Positions 1 through 11,724 of a stretch of DNA of 64,000 bases are shown piece by piece. Source of the DNA: Hyaloscypha bicolor E (Eukaryota > Ascomycota > Leotiomycetes > Helotiales > Hyaloscyphaceae); assembly GCF_002865645.1 (NCBI RefSeq), contig NW_020194518.1, forward strand, positions 1,425,463 to 1,489,462, written 5' to 3'. Below the pieces are notes generated by a model, which searched no databases, was not told the DNA's origin, and worked only from the letters and a program-made list of their open reading frames with translations. Positions within the stretch are counted from its first letter, which is position 1, and the number at the start of each line of letters is the position of its first letter. The translations under genes were made by a program, and so were the position numbers.

Positions 1-2373
1 GAGAAGTGCCTATAATTCTCGGTAGAGACTTTACCTAGATTCTTCTAGTTATATTATATAATTTACGGGCTAATATTATTACTATATATCTTTAATAATT
101 ATTTATTTGGCTATGGCTCAAGTAGCTCTACTTACGGACTAATATACGGGTCCGTAAGAGCGAGAATAACCAGGAGTTTATTTACTAGATTAGTAAATTG
201 CCTAATAACCCAGACCCTAATATAATAATAGTAATTCCGGACTATATAAACTAGCCAGTATTAATTACGGATCTAATTAGCTATATTTATCTTCCAGATC
301 TTCTCTCTTGGGCTACTACGGATCCGTTAACCTTTTACGGGCGGTGCCTCTTAACTATATTAAATACTATAGTCTCGGAGCTTAATACCCATATCCTTAG
401 ATATTTACTAGGCTAATTACAGATATACTAATTAGTAGATTCCCTAAATACGGACAAGTTTTCGGGTAATAACTTATATGAGCTACCTATAGAATAGCTA
501 TAAAGTATTAATCTTCCTTTCTTACTACTATCTTAGCTTACTCTTAAGATTAGGGCTCTGGTACTATTTCTATAAAACCTATATCTACAAGAAGATTTAT
601 ATAATAGGACCCGGATAGTAGTTATAAGCTTACGGGTATATTATATTAAGGCCCGCTTATTTAGAGGGGATTTTAATAGCTAGTTACGGGTAATTTTACG
701 GATTAAGCTATCTGCTATAGATATTAGCCTGGGGATTATTCTCTCCCGGAAGCAGTTCCCGGTTTATTTATACTTTATAATAACTATTAATAAGTTATAA
801 GATTAGTTCTTTTATACTATTAGTTTGGACCTATAAATGCCTATATTTGCTTATAAGCAGTTTTATATAGGGGTTTCCTGTATATTATCTATAGAAGGCT
901 TAAGTATTCTTCTATTATATAAGAACCTATCTAGAATACTTAATATAACTTATCCTGAGATCTTAGCTAATTTACTTTAGTACTTTATCTCTTACGGGTA
1001 CCTTATAGGTACCGGGTAGCCTTATGGGTCGGATTAAGGGGTTTAGGAGTCCGTAACTATTCATAACTACTTATAAGTATTCGTATCTATCTATAAGTAA
1101 CTTGTAATTATTACTTCAAATATTTTAGGGCTCAAATAGACTAAGAATATTATATTATTAGGTATTAAAAGTATATACCTCTCCCAGATAACTCTTTATA
1201 GGATTTATAATTCTCCCTCTCTCTCTTTCTCTTTCTCTCTTTCTCTCTCCCTTTCTCCTTCTTCCTCTCCTCTCCCCCTTACTCCTCCCTATTTTCTATC
1301 TCTAGTATTAAATAATCTGTCCCCTCTTTCTTCTCTAGTACCTCTGCCTCCTCTTTATAAAGAGCTACTAGCTTCTTATAGAGCTTAGCGAAACGGTATA
1401 TCCTCTAAGAGAGAGTAAATAGGTAGTAGTAGCAAGTAGCGGCGGTATAGCAGGCTATTTATATATTAGTTACGGTCCGTAATAATTCATAGCAAGTATA
1501 TATATATAAAGATAAGTTATTAGAAGTAACCTAGTTACCTATATAACTACCGGTAGTAATCCGGGAAAGCAAGAGAGAATTAGCAGAGACAGGGCCAGCA
1601 AGAGTAATACTTATAAGTATCCGTTAAATTAGTTATAGTCCGTAAAATATTATATAAAAGTACTTATAGAAAAAATAGCAGGTACTCTTACTACTATAAT
1701 AATAGTTAGTATAGTTTCTACTAAAAAAACCAGCTATAACTATATATATTATCTATATACCCGATCCGCTAGTATAATATATATATCCGGTAAGGTAAAC
1801 TTGACTAATAAATTAGCCAAGCTCAGCCTCCAGGTTAATAGGCCGGGCGGGGTTAGTAGTATGGCCGGGCCGCAAGACAGGTATATAGTAGGCGGTAAGA
1901 AGGGAAAGAGAGGCCATAGTACGGATAGGGCGGGGCGGGAGGGCGGGCAGGGCGGGAGGGGCAGGCGGCAATAGTAGGCCAGTAGCAAAGCTTACTACTA
2001 TAGTAGTAGTAATAGTAGTAATAGTGGCGGCGGTAGCAGATAGTAGAGAAGATATTCTACAGACTATAAGGAGTATTACAGGCCAGGGGCAGGCCTATAG
2101 TAGATATAGAAATTAACTTATATATATTTATTAAAAGAAAGAAGCTTTGGAATTCGAAATTAAAACCTATCTTATTTAGCTTACCTGGAAAATTTTTAGC
2201 CTTTAAAAAGTGAATTTTCAAAGTGAATTTAAAGTTAGTAAAACTAATATCCCTTAAATAAGTACCTGAGATATCTAATTAATCTCGAATCGAGATTAGG
2301 GCAAAATTAAAGACTAGCCCCGAAGCTTATATAGGGCCGCCAGGCTTTAATTTTAGCAAAGCGGCCCTAATCT
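1..2373. mobile_element. RIP-degraded unclassified element, copy A (one end only)
   Basis: This AT-rich stretch aligns by eye over its full length with 46.1-48.56 kb and, more distantly, with 41.1-42.36 kb. It is therefore the end of a repeated element whose other end lies left of the window. Differences between copies are mostly C-to-T and G-to-A, as RIP produces. It contains a pyrimidine-rich tract at about 1208-1290, a GC-richer patch at about 1830-1980, and a terminal hairpin at 2293-2373. No intact gene remains. Removing the likely RIP changes gives longer open stretches on the minus strand, but I could not assign them to a transposase or reverse transcriptase family. The element class is unknown. 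Confidence 0.75.
2293..2373. repeat. Terminal hairpin of element copy A
   Basis: Outer arms AGATTAGGGC (2293-2302) and GCCCTAATCT (2364-2373) are perfectly complementary. Inner arms AAAATTAAAG (2303-2312) and CTTTAATTTT (2345-2354) are as well. The loop contains CCCCGAAGCTT. Homology between the element copies ends here, so this is the element terminus. Function is unknown. Confidence 0.7.
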
Positions 2374-4860
2374 TATAGAAGTAAGCCGGATTATAGCTAT
2401 TAGGGAATAGCTAGCCCCGAAAAATAATATCCGGAAAGTTCAAGTATTTCTGGGTTTTACTAACTTCTATTAGAGATTTATTTATAAATATTTTAGGATA
2501 GTAAAAGAATTAACTAATTTATTAAAAACTAATAGAAACCCATAATATTATTTTAGCTTAAGGCAAATAAGGCTTTTAGGAAGCTATAAATTATATTTAT
2601 AATAGTACTAATTCTTTATTATTTTAACCTAGCCTTAAAGATTTATATAGAAATAAATATTTCAGGATTTATAATTATAGGTATAATTTCCTAGCTTTTT
2701 AGTAAGAGAATAAAAGCCAAGTAATATTTTATTACTTTCTATTTAAAAAAGATAACTATAATTAAAAGCAAATATAAGATATATAATTCTAAACTCTTAG
2801 TTATTATTCTAGTATTCTATATTTAGTAATATTATCTAATATATATCCGGTATATTATTATTATTAAGATAGATTATAATAACTTGAAATACTTTATAAC
2901 TAAGAGAAAACTAAATAATTAATAGATAAGATAAGTAAAAAAGCTAGCTATTTTTGACTTTGTTTTAGAATACTGGCCAGAGTATAGTAATTCTGCTAAT
3001 AGGCTATTAAAAAGACCAAACTTTATAGTAAATATAAAAAAAGATATTTTATTACCTATATTTTATAATAAGCTATAGAATATAAAATAGAGAACCCTAT
3101 AGGTAATAATAATAGAATACTATACTATCTCTATAATACCGTAATATAAGGCCTAGGAAAAAGGAAATAGATATTTCTTAATTAGTAAGATACTAAAGAA
3201 TTCTAAAGAAGAAATTTATTTTAGTAATAAAGTAATACCGGAGATATTACTACTTGAGCCTATTACTAGTATAGTTAGTTATAAATAGTATATACTACGG
3301 ATTCTAGCTATATGAATAGCTAGGTCCGAAATAGTATATAAGGAAAGTAAAGAAATATTATTTAAACTATTATTATAGTATTAAAGGCTCGATCTATTAG
3401 TATAATACCGGTAATATAAATAGTTCTTAAAAAAGACCTTTACTAAAGCTATTAAGACTTGGGAACTTAATATATCTGGGTTATTAAGATATTAGGGTAC
3501 TATTTATATACTAAATAAGCCGGCTCTTAAAAAAGAATTACTATAAGCTAACTATAATAATCCTATAGGTAGGTATTTTAGTACTAGTAAGATACTAGAG
3601 ATTCTCTAAAAAAAGTACTTCTAGTAAAGTATAAGAAAGAATATAAAAGACTATATTAGAACTTGTTCTATATATTAATAAACCAAAATAAAGAAATATC
3701 TATTATATAGTATATTTAGTTTATTTCTCTTTTCTTTTAAGCTATAGTAAGAAATTACTATAGATTTTATTACAGGGTTATTTCCTTTTAGGTTTTATAA
3801 TAAAATATATAATTCTATATTTATTATTATTAATAGATATATAAAAATAGTATAATATATTCCGATTACTAAGGAGGTCTCGGCTCCTGAGTTAGTAAAG
3901 CTATTTATATACTATATTATTAAAGATTTCGGTATACCTATAGGTATAACCTCTAATAGAGAATCTGTTTTTATAAACAAGTTCTAGTTAAATTTATACT
4001 TTTATTTAAAGGTTTAATAATAGCTAAGTATAATATTTTATCTATAAACTAATAGATAAATAGAAAATCTGAACTAAACTCTAGAATAATACTTAAGATA
4101 CTATACTAGCTATTAGTAGGATAACTAGGTAATAAAGCTTATTCTTATAGAATTCATATATAATAACTTTATATATTTAATAATAAAAATATCTTTATTC
4201 TATATTTTATATGAATTTTATTCTAGTATTAAACTATATATTAAAAATAATATTTCAGAAAAAGAAGTACTAGTAATATAGGAAAGAATATAAAGAATTT
4301 AAATAGAACGGGAGATACTAGAGAAATAATAATAAGAAGTAATAAATATATAGAAAAAGTACTATAATAAGAAATATATTAATAAGAAGTTTAAGATATA
4401 TAATAAAGTCATATTTTATATAAAGAATATTTAATAGCTATAATCTAGTATAAAGCTAGTAAATAGATATCTCGGCTTCTTTAAAGTTCTAGAAGTTATA
4501 GGAATATATAAATAGATATACTACTTGGAATTATTACTATTATATTAGATCTATAATATTTTCCATATTTCTTTCTTAGAGCTATAATACCCGCAAGCTA
4601 GTATTATAATAGAACCAGAGCTAGTTAAGATTAAGGATAAAAAGGAATTTGAGATAAAATTCATTATAGCCTATAGAGAGAATAGAAAAGAAAGGAAGTA
4701 TCTCGTTTATTAGAAGGGCTATTTATTAGTAAATAATATATAGGAACTACTAAGTAATCTGGAGAATATAGCTTAAGAATTATAAGAATACTTAGAAAAG
4801 AGTAATATTATAATACTATTAGCTAAATAGAGATATAAAAGATAAATACTTTTATTAGGA
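2374..4860 (+). mobile_element. RIP-degraded Ty3/gypsy chromovirus pol relic
   Basis: Reading the plus strand and treating TAA/TAG as mutated CAA/CAG recovers a gypsy polyprotein in order. The end of reverse transcriptase (FLGFTNFYRRFI, about 2430-2480) comes first, then RNase H with the KIDYNNLKYF block near 2870. The integrase zinc domain ends in RTCSIYQQT near 3680, and its core has MDFITG and TSDRES-like blocks and a HPQTDGQTERLNQ block (about 3740-4080). A chromodomain-like YLVYQKGY segment lies near 4700. Dozens of stops make it dead. The upstream RT is missing because copy A of the unclassified element abuts it. The chromodomain places it among chromoviruses. Confidence 0.85.
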
Positions 4861-6560
4861 AACTATTAAAAAATTATATATTTATTTTTGGAAAAATTAT
4901 ATAAAAATTATTAAAAACTCTAATTTCTATATCCTATAAATACCTTACTTTTATAACTACTTTCTATTATTTTTATTATTATCCTTATTAGAATTCTCTC
5001 GAGAAATAGGTAGTAAATTAGCCTATAAAGCTATTAGCTATTAGTAAGAAATAAGAAAGAAGTAAGCTTATTTAATACTAAAGAATATTAACTATATTAT
5101 TAAAAGTACTTTATATTTATACTAAGCTAGTAAGAATTACTTAACCTATTTCTTAGATTATTAGGGGAATCTATTAGCTTTAAATAATAGCTTTAATATA
5201 AGAAGTATATATAGTTTAGTATAGAAGAAAAATAATAATAGCCTTTTTTCTTTCGGGTAAAAAATAGGAAAGATACTTATATATATTAATAACTTAAAGA
5301 AGGTAGTTTAATTATATTATATATACTTAAGAAACTTTAGATAATATTAGAATAAGAAATAAAAGAAGAAATTTATAACTTATAAGATTATATTTCTTAT
5401 TCTTAAAGTAATAGTAATTATATATCAAGTAATTATTACTTTTAATATAAGTGAGATCGGGAAACTTAGTAATATTCTTGAAATATTAAAGATAATAAGG
5501 GCAAATTAAGGATATAGAAGTATTAGCCAAACGGGTAGTAATAGGCTAACGAGTACTAAGAGAAATATTTATCTTAATAGATAAAGAAATAAAAGAGGGA
5601 ATTAGAAGGGAATTTAAATAAAGCTTAAATAAGGTTTAAAGGAGCTTAAAAAAGACTTAAAGAAAAAAGGCAAGGAATAAGGAGGAGCTAGATATAATAT
5701 TATAGTTAAGGAAAAGGAAGATTAATTAGTAGGAAAAGGGAGGCCTTTTTATAATATTCTTTTCCCGAATAGTAATTATGAATTCGGAACTAGCTTTATA
5801 TTAGAAATATTCAGAAAATTCTAAAAAAGGAATTTATAAATAAACTAGAAGATTGGATTAACTTTTTTAAGCTCTTGGGCCTATAAAGTAATAATTTATT
5901 TATAAATAAAGACTAAGTTAGGATTTATAAACTAATTAGGAGATCGGATAAGCTTTATATCTAATAGTATATACTATATTTATATTATTTTTATAAGAGG
6001 GAATTACTAGAGGCAATTTGCAAACTAGCTAGAAAGGGTTAGTAAACTATATCCTTAACTCTATTACTTGGTATAATAATAGGGTAATTATAGGAAGTCT
6101 TTAGGGAAAGCTAGTAGTCAGGAAAGTTTTAGGGAGACCTTTATAAAGCTATTTATAATTTTCCTAGGCCTCTTGGGGATAAGGGCCCAGAGGAGGAATT
6201 AATATAATAGGTATATATAATAGTATATAGATAAGTATTAGATATTATAGATCTAGTTTCCTATTTTAAATATAGTTTATAATTAGAATTATATGAATTA
6301 TATAGGATTTCCTAATTAAGTAAAGGGCTTTATATACCTAGCTAAGTACTAGGGAATATATAGGGAAATACTTCTAGCTTTAGAAAGGGGCATTAATTAG
6401 TTTTTTATTAGAATTAATTCTTGGAATTAGTTATATTTATAAGTATTACTCTATAGTTTAATTACCTTAACTACTTATATATTACTCTGCTATTACGTGT
6501 TTTATACTTATATATTAGAGCTATTAAGGGCTTTATTATATAATTATATTTTATAATAAA
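4861..6560 (+). mobile_element. RIP-degraded LTR/gag-like retroelement debris
   Basis: AT-rich sequence following the pol relic. Around 4870-5000 there is a TATA-like, LTR-like stretch. At about 5770-6300 the plus strand, once likely RIP stops are read through, gives a gag-like segment with LINFFKLLGPIK and a following FLQEGITRGNLQ block, resembling retrotransposon gag. No intact frame remains. LTR boundaries could not be fixed by eye. Confidence 0.5.
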
Positions 6561-9500
6561 ATATTAATAAAAATTATAAAAACCCAGAAAGCCTTATATT
6601 TCTTTAATTATCTTTAATAGTTACTAGTTTTTAATAACTACTAGTTCTTAATAACTACTATTTTATTTAGATCTATTTTAATATTTCTAGTAAAGATAAT
6701 AAAGTCTAGATATTTTATATAAATAATCTTAAACTCTAATTTCTTAATATTTATTTAAAAGCCAGTATCTTATAACTACTAAAAAACCTTTTATATATAG
6801 TCTTTATATTTTAAAGAATTATTTAAATAAGCTATATAAAAAACATTAAAATAATTAAAGAGAATATTATTTATATATTTCTAATATATAATAAAACTAT
6901 TAGTTAGGCCTTTTTAAAAAACTTTATATTTATAGGCCTTATATCTTATATAAAATATTATAAGTTCTTCTAATTCTAGATCTATTTAGATTTAATAAAA
7001 TACTTATTAAATATTTAGCTTTATATAAACCTTAGCTTAAGCTAGCTATATAAGGATTTTATAAATAAGGAAAAAAGAATAATAATTCTTTTATATTAAG
7101 TTATTTAGCCTATAATAATTAATATAGAATTAGAAAGCTTTATTAGCCTTTTTTATAAAGAGAATTAGAGATATAAAAAAAAGATTAGCTTGGCTTAATA
7201 AAGCTTTATTAAAGGTTTTTTTTAAAGAAATATTTAATTATTTATAGTTTATAGATTAACTATTAATGAAATAGGAAATACTCTAGGCTTTCTGGGCCTT
7301 TAGAATTATTAATCTAAATCTTATAGTTATATAATTAATATAGAAATAAGATATTTAATACTTTTTTTAGAAAGATATTTATAAAATTCTTAAATTTCTC
7401 TAGTAAAATTCTTACTAGCTACTATAGCTCTATTTCTTCTAGTTATTACTTACCCGAAATAAACTCGTTTTTTTATTATAATTCTAGCTCTTTATTAATC
7501 TTAAAAAATAATATTATAAAAAAAAGAGTTTTCTTTTTTTTATAGATTTATCTAAAAAGCAGCTAGTAAAATACCTATAATATTAATTATAGGCCTTAAC
7601 TAGATCTTATAGCTTTTCTTTAGATAATATAGTTTTAATATCTTTATTTCTAGCTTAGAAGAAACTTCTATATTTCCTAAGGCTATTTGTATTTCTCTAT
7701 AGTATTAAAATTAATTCTTTTATTATATATAGCTTTCTAAATCTAGTTTAGGAAAAGAATAAGGAAATTTTCTCTTTATAGGCTAAAGTCTTTAGGATTT
7801 ATTTATAGTTATAGCTTTACCTCTTTTATTTATATCTTTTTAGTACTAGTTACTTTTTTTAGGTTCTAAGTTCTTATATATAATAATTAGAATCTTATTC
7901 TAATTTTTCTTTTTAGGCTAATTATCTAACTAGATTAATCTTTTATTCTTATAATTAATTAGAATACTAGTATTTATAAATTACTATTATCCCAAAATTA
8001 TATTATATTTACCTAGTTTTATAACTAGTATAGGTATTAGAACCTTTTATTTATTAATTAAGAATATAAGTATTATACTCTGCCGCTTTACTAGGAAATT
8101 TAGCGTCACGTGACCGCGATGACGCATGCGACTGGCTAGTATTTAGAATACCAAAGCTCCTATATATACGAGCTTCTTTCCTTAGTTTAGAATCCTTGAA
8201 TTAAGAGCTACTCTACTTTGCTTTCTAAGCCCAGAGCCCGGTTTTATAATAATAAGTTTAATATAGTAAATAATAGATATAGTTTACTTATTATTAAACT
8301 CTCTTATATTATAGAGTAATATTAATTAAATAGGCTTAATATCTAGAAATTATTTAATTATTTTTATAAACTTAGAATTAATAAAAATATATTTATTTAT
8401 TCCGGTATTAATAAATAAAAAAGTTTTAATATCTAGTTTATTATTACTAATTATATAAAGAAATATAAATACTTTATTTCCTAATAGCTAGCTTAAATTA
8501 ACTTCTATTATATCTATATAATATAGCCCTAAAAAGGAAACTTCCTTTAAAGGTTCTTATTTCCTTATTCTATATCCTGAAACGATTTACTTATAATAAA
8601 TACTACTAGCTTAGCTACTAAAACTCGCTTTATATATTTGGTTTTAGGCTCTAGATAGTTTCTAGATATATAACCAAATCTATTATAATTATAGTATTTG
8701 AGATCTAAGAATTCGGGCTTTAGAGTAATAGGCTTATCTATTACTAGAGTTTTAAGAACAGGCTTTATATAAGAGGCGCCTTCTGAGCTTGGCTTATCTA
8801 TATTATTATTAGCTTTTTTAGATATCTAGTTTTTCTTTTTATAATAAGCTCAAATCTACTAGTTATTTATAATATAGTATTATATAAACTTTATAATATA
8901 AATAGCCGGATTATTATAATATATAGCTATAGCCTCTTAGAGCTTCTAAATAAGCTTATTATTTAGGTTATTTTTAAAGCCTTATAAATTAATATTTCCG
9001 TCTATTATATATTTTAGAAATAGAATATAGAATTCCTAAAAAGTCTGGCTCTTTTTTATAAATAGCTTCTTAAAGGCTTACTAAATATTATATTTCTTAT
9101 TCGGGTTATTATATAGCTTTTCTAGATAGATATATAGTTCTCTAATAGTCTTATATATATATTAATTATCCTGGTTTAGATAAAGAGAAATTAGTATAAG
9201 GATATAATTACCTATATAGCTAGAAATATAAATAATTTTAAGGTTCTTTAACTAGTAAATATTAGAGTTATTATAAAGCTTGTTTTTAATCTAAACTAAC
9301 TAATTATTAAAAGTAATACTATTTTTAGTTATATCTTTAAAAATAGGAGAGTTAGGGAATTTAACTAAATATTTATTTTCTAATATAAGAGAACTAGTTA
9401 TTCCTATAGGCTATATAATAAGCTTCTTAATAATAGCTTTATTTTTTTTATAAGGCTTACTTGATTTCTTTTAGCTAATTATAATAGTTCTTACTATAGG

Positions 9501-10480
9501 TAAGAATATTATATATCTTTAGAATTAGCTTAATAATTTCCTTATATAAAGCTTTTAGATTCCGAAGTAACTTTTAGAAGTTTGCTTTTAATAGAATAGG
9601 TCTCTTTTCTTTCTCGGCTCTCTAAAAAAGACTATCTTTCTTATTATAAGTATTAATAGGATATTCGGACTTCTTAGGAGACTTAATAAAAGGCTCTGGT
9701 TTACTTTCTAGTAATATACTAGTAATATCTTATACTATAGCTTCTTCTGACTTACCTAGTTATTCCGGAACTTGCTTTCTTATAGGTCTTTATTTAGTAG
9801 TAAGATTACTAGCCTATCCGCTTATCTGGCTAGTCTAGGGCTTTCTTATCTAGTTATTTTAGGGCTTTCTTTTATTCTAATATTAGTTAACCGGTATAAG
9901 AGTAGTTATAGTATATTATATCTATACTTATTAAAAACTAATTAGATAGGTATTATTTAAATCCTCTATAGAATTAAGAAATAAATAAGCTTTGAATTAT
10001 ATTATAAATATAAGATCTAGGGCCTAAAAGATATAGTTAGACTATTTCTATTTTAATAATTTAAAGCTAAAGAGAAAAGAGGATCTTAAAGAAGCCTCGG
10101 ATCTAAATAATTATAAGCTATATACGGGCCCATATACTAGCTTAAGCTCGGAGTTATATATAATTATTAGGTAACTATAAATACTATACTCAGATATTAG
10201 ATATCTTATTTAGATACCAGATGCTTTACTAGTTCTAGTCTAACTCCTACTAGTATTATATATTATAATAACTATAATAATAAATATATTCTTAAACTTA
10301 AATATTATAAGTATAAACTAGAATAGCTAGCTATTACCAGATTTATAGTAGCTAGAAACTCAAGCTAATATAGTCTATAGGAACTTAAACTTGACCCTAA
10401 AGTAAAGCTTAGCTAAAGCTAAGATTAGAATTAATTTAAGGAATTATTCTTAAATAAATATATTTACTAATTATTACTAT
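6561..10480 (-). mobile_element. RIP-degraded Ty3/gypsy gag-protease-RT relic, minus strand
   Basis: Reading the minus strand from about 10.48 kb down gives a gypsy order. It starts with a gag region and a CCHC knuckle resembling CYNCNRFGYISRNC (near 8.65-8.70 kb). A protease-like segment follows, with INTGINKYIFI (near 8.39 kb) and LVIKLGKYNIILG (near 8.00 kb), then reverse transcriptase with an NNILFNYFNVFYIAYLNN-like active-site block near 6.85 kb. RNase H and integrase are absent, so the relic is 3' truncated. It is opposed in direction to the 2.4-4.9 kb relic, so the two are separate insertions. All frames are closed by RIP-type stops. Confidence 0.8.
8080..8250. mobile_element. Weakly RIP-mutated insertion inside the gypsy protease region (LTR-like)
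   Basis: About 170 bp keep CpA, TpG and many CpG (for example GTCACGTGACCGCGATGACG), while the flanks on both sides are fully converted to TpA. It interrupts the protease-like reading on the minus strand, between INTGINKYIFI and LVIKLGKYNIILG. A TATATATA box about 70 bp from one end and the CACGTGACC start resemble fungal gypsy LTRs, so a solo LTR or short nonautonomous insertion is likely. I could not define a target duplication. Confidence 0.4.
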
Positions 10481-11703
10481 TTTAACTTAATAATATTTAT
10501 ATTAAAAATAAAATAGTATTTAAAAGTATAAAAGAAGAAAAGATTAAAATAAAGTAAAAAGGTTCTTTTATATTCCTAGAATAAATATATAAGATATTTA
10601 AATTTGCTTATTTACTTATATAATTTATATTTAATATACTAAATTTTAGGAATATAAATAGAGGAAATATATTCGGAACCTATTACAAATTTTTATTTTA
10701 TTTTAAATAAACTAATTTAGAAAAATATTTCTATTTCTTAATATATATATCCCGAAATAAAAATATATATTTCCGTTTACTATATTTTGAGCCTATAGCA
10801 GATAAAGGTACTATATTTTACGTATTATAAGGTCTATACTTCAAAGGCAATAAAGGGGTATTATATAATAAATTGCTATATTAAATAGCTTAAAAGGCTC
10901 TCAATTATTATTCAAATATTAGAGATTATACTTACTGGCTAATATTGTAATTCGATCGCAAATTGGGAAGTAGTCTATTATATTAAAATAAGGACTTTCT
11001 GGCAACTTACTCTAGTCATAAAGTTACGGGATCTGGGGCAAGCAGAATCAATAATTTAAAACAATTAAAACCTAATGCCTCTGGTTCTGCTAATAGTTAA
11101 GAGGAAATATATATTGCCACAAGCCTATAAGACCCTAATTTTTTTTGGACTAATTGCGATACAACCAAATTTGTCTGGAAACGATAATGATAACGCCATT
11201 CAGAGAATGCAATACGCACATTAGTATGCTAATATACATTAATCTGCATATATTGGTACATACAAAGCAATATCTACAGGCACCTGCCACCGCCTGCTGA
11301 TTTCGGTTAATGCGCCCCCAATCGACACCCCCAATCGATACCGGGGGGGGTCGTTTTACTTTTTCCCCAGACTCGGTCCAATACTGGACCGATCATGACT
11401 TCCCCGGAAATTGTCAGCCTTTTTTGGCTTTGGCCCTGTATTTACGACGCCAAGTGGCTTCACGGTGCATTTAGAAGGATTTAAACTCTTGGCAAAGCCG
11501 TTACCGATTGGTGCGCTGGATGCGGGCAGATGCCGTGTGACAGAAATAAGCGAAAATAGGTGGTGGTTAGAGGAATGAGGCTGCAAAAACGTTAAGCTTA
11601 TAATAAGCTCGTTTGCCCGTTGAAACCCGAGCTCCCACTGGGGAATCTCAGTGCCATAACAAATATTTGCTTGAACATGACGGCGACCTCAAATTATCTA
11701 TGA
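10481..11703. other. Transition from RIP block to genic DNA; no gene recognised
   Basis: AT-rich composition fades by about 10.86 kb. The rest is intergenic DNA upstream of the NucA/NucB-like gene. A minus-strand open stretch at 11356-11586 lacks any recognisable domain and I do not call it. The only structure noted is the G/C-run motif at 11319-11368. Confidence 0.6.
11319..11368. repeat. Element-end motif related to the 52.1-52.6 kb inverted-repeat element
   Basis: ATCGACACCC, a G8 run and TCGTTTTACTTTTTCCCC closely resemble the right end at 52534-52572, where TCGACACCC and a G run are followed by TCGTTTTACATTTTCCC. Both form a short hairpin from CGACACC and a G-rich arm. A matching left end was not found nearby, so this is a solo or degraded end. 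Confidence 0.4.
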
Positions 11704-11724
11704 GTGCTAGCTTTCGCAATTTTC

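Noticed and set aside
1749..1988. Minus-strand 79-codon open frame in element copy A, and its counterpart at 47929-48153
   Set aside because: It arises from the GC-rich patch of the element; the two copies differ greatly in protein sequence and no start or domain is supported. It is treated as part of the mobile element.
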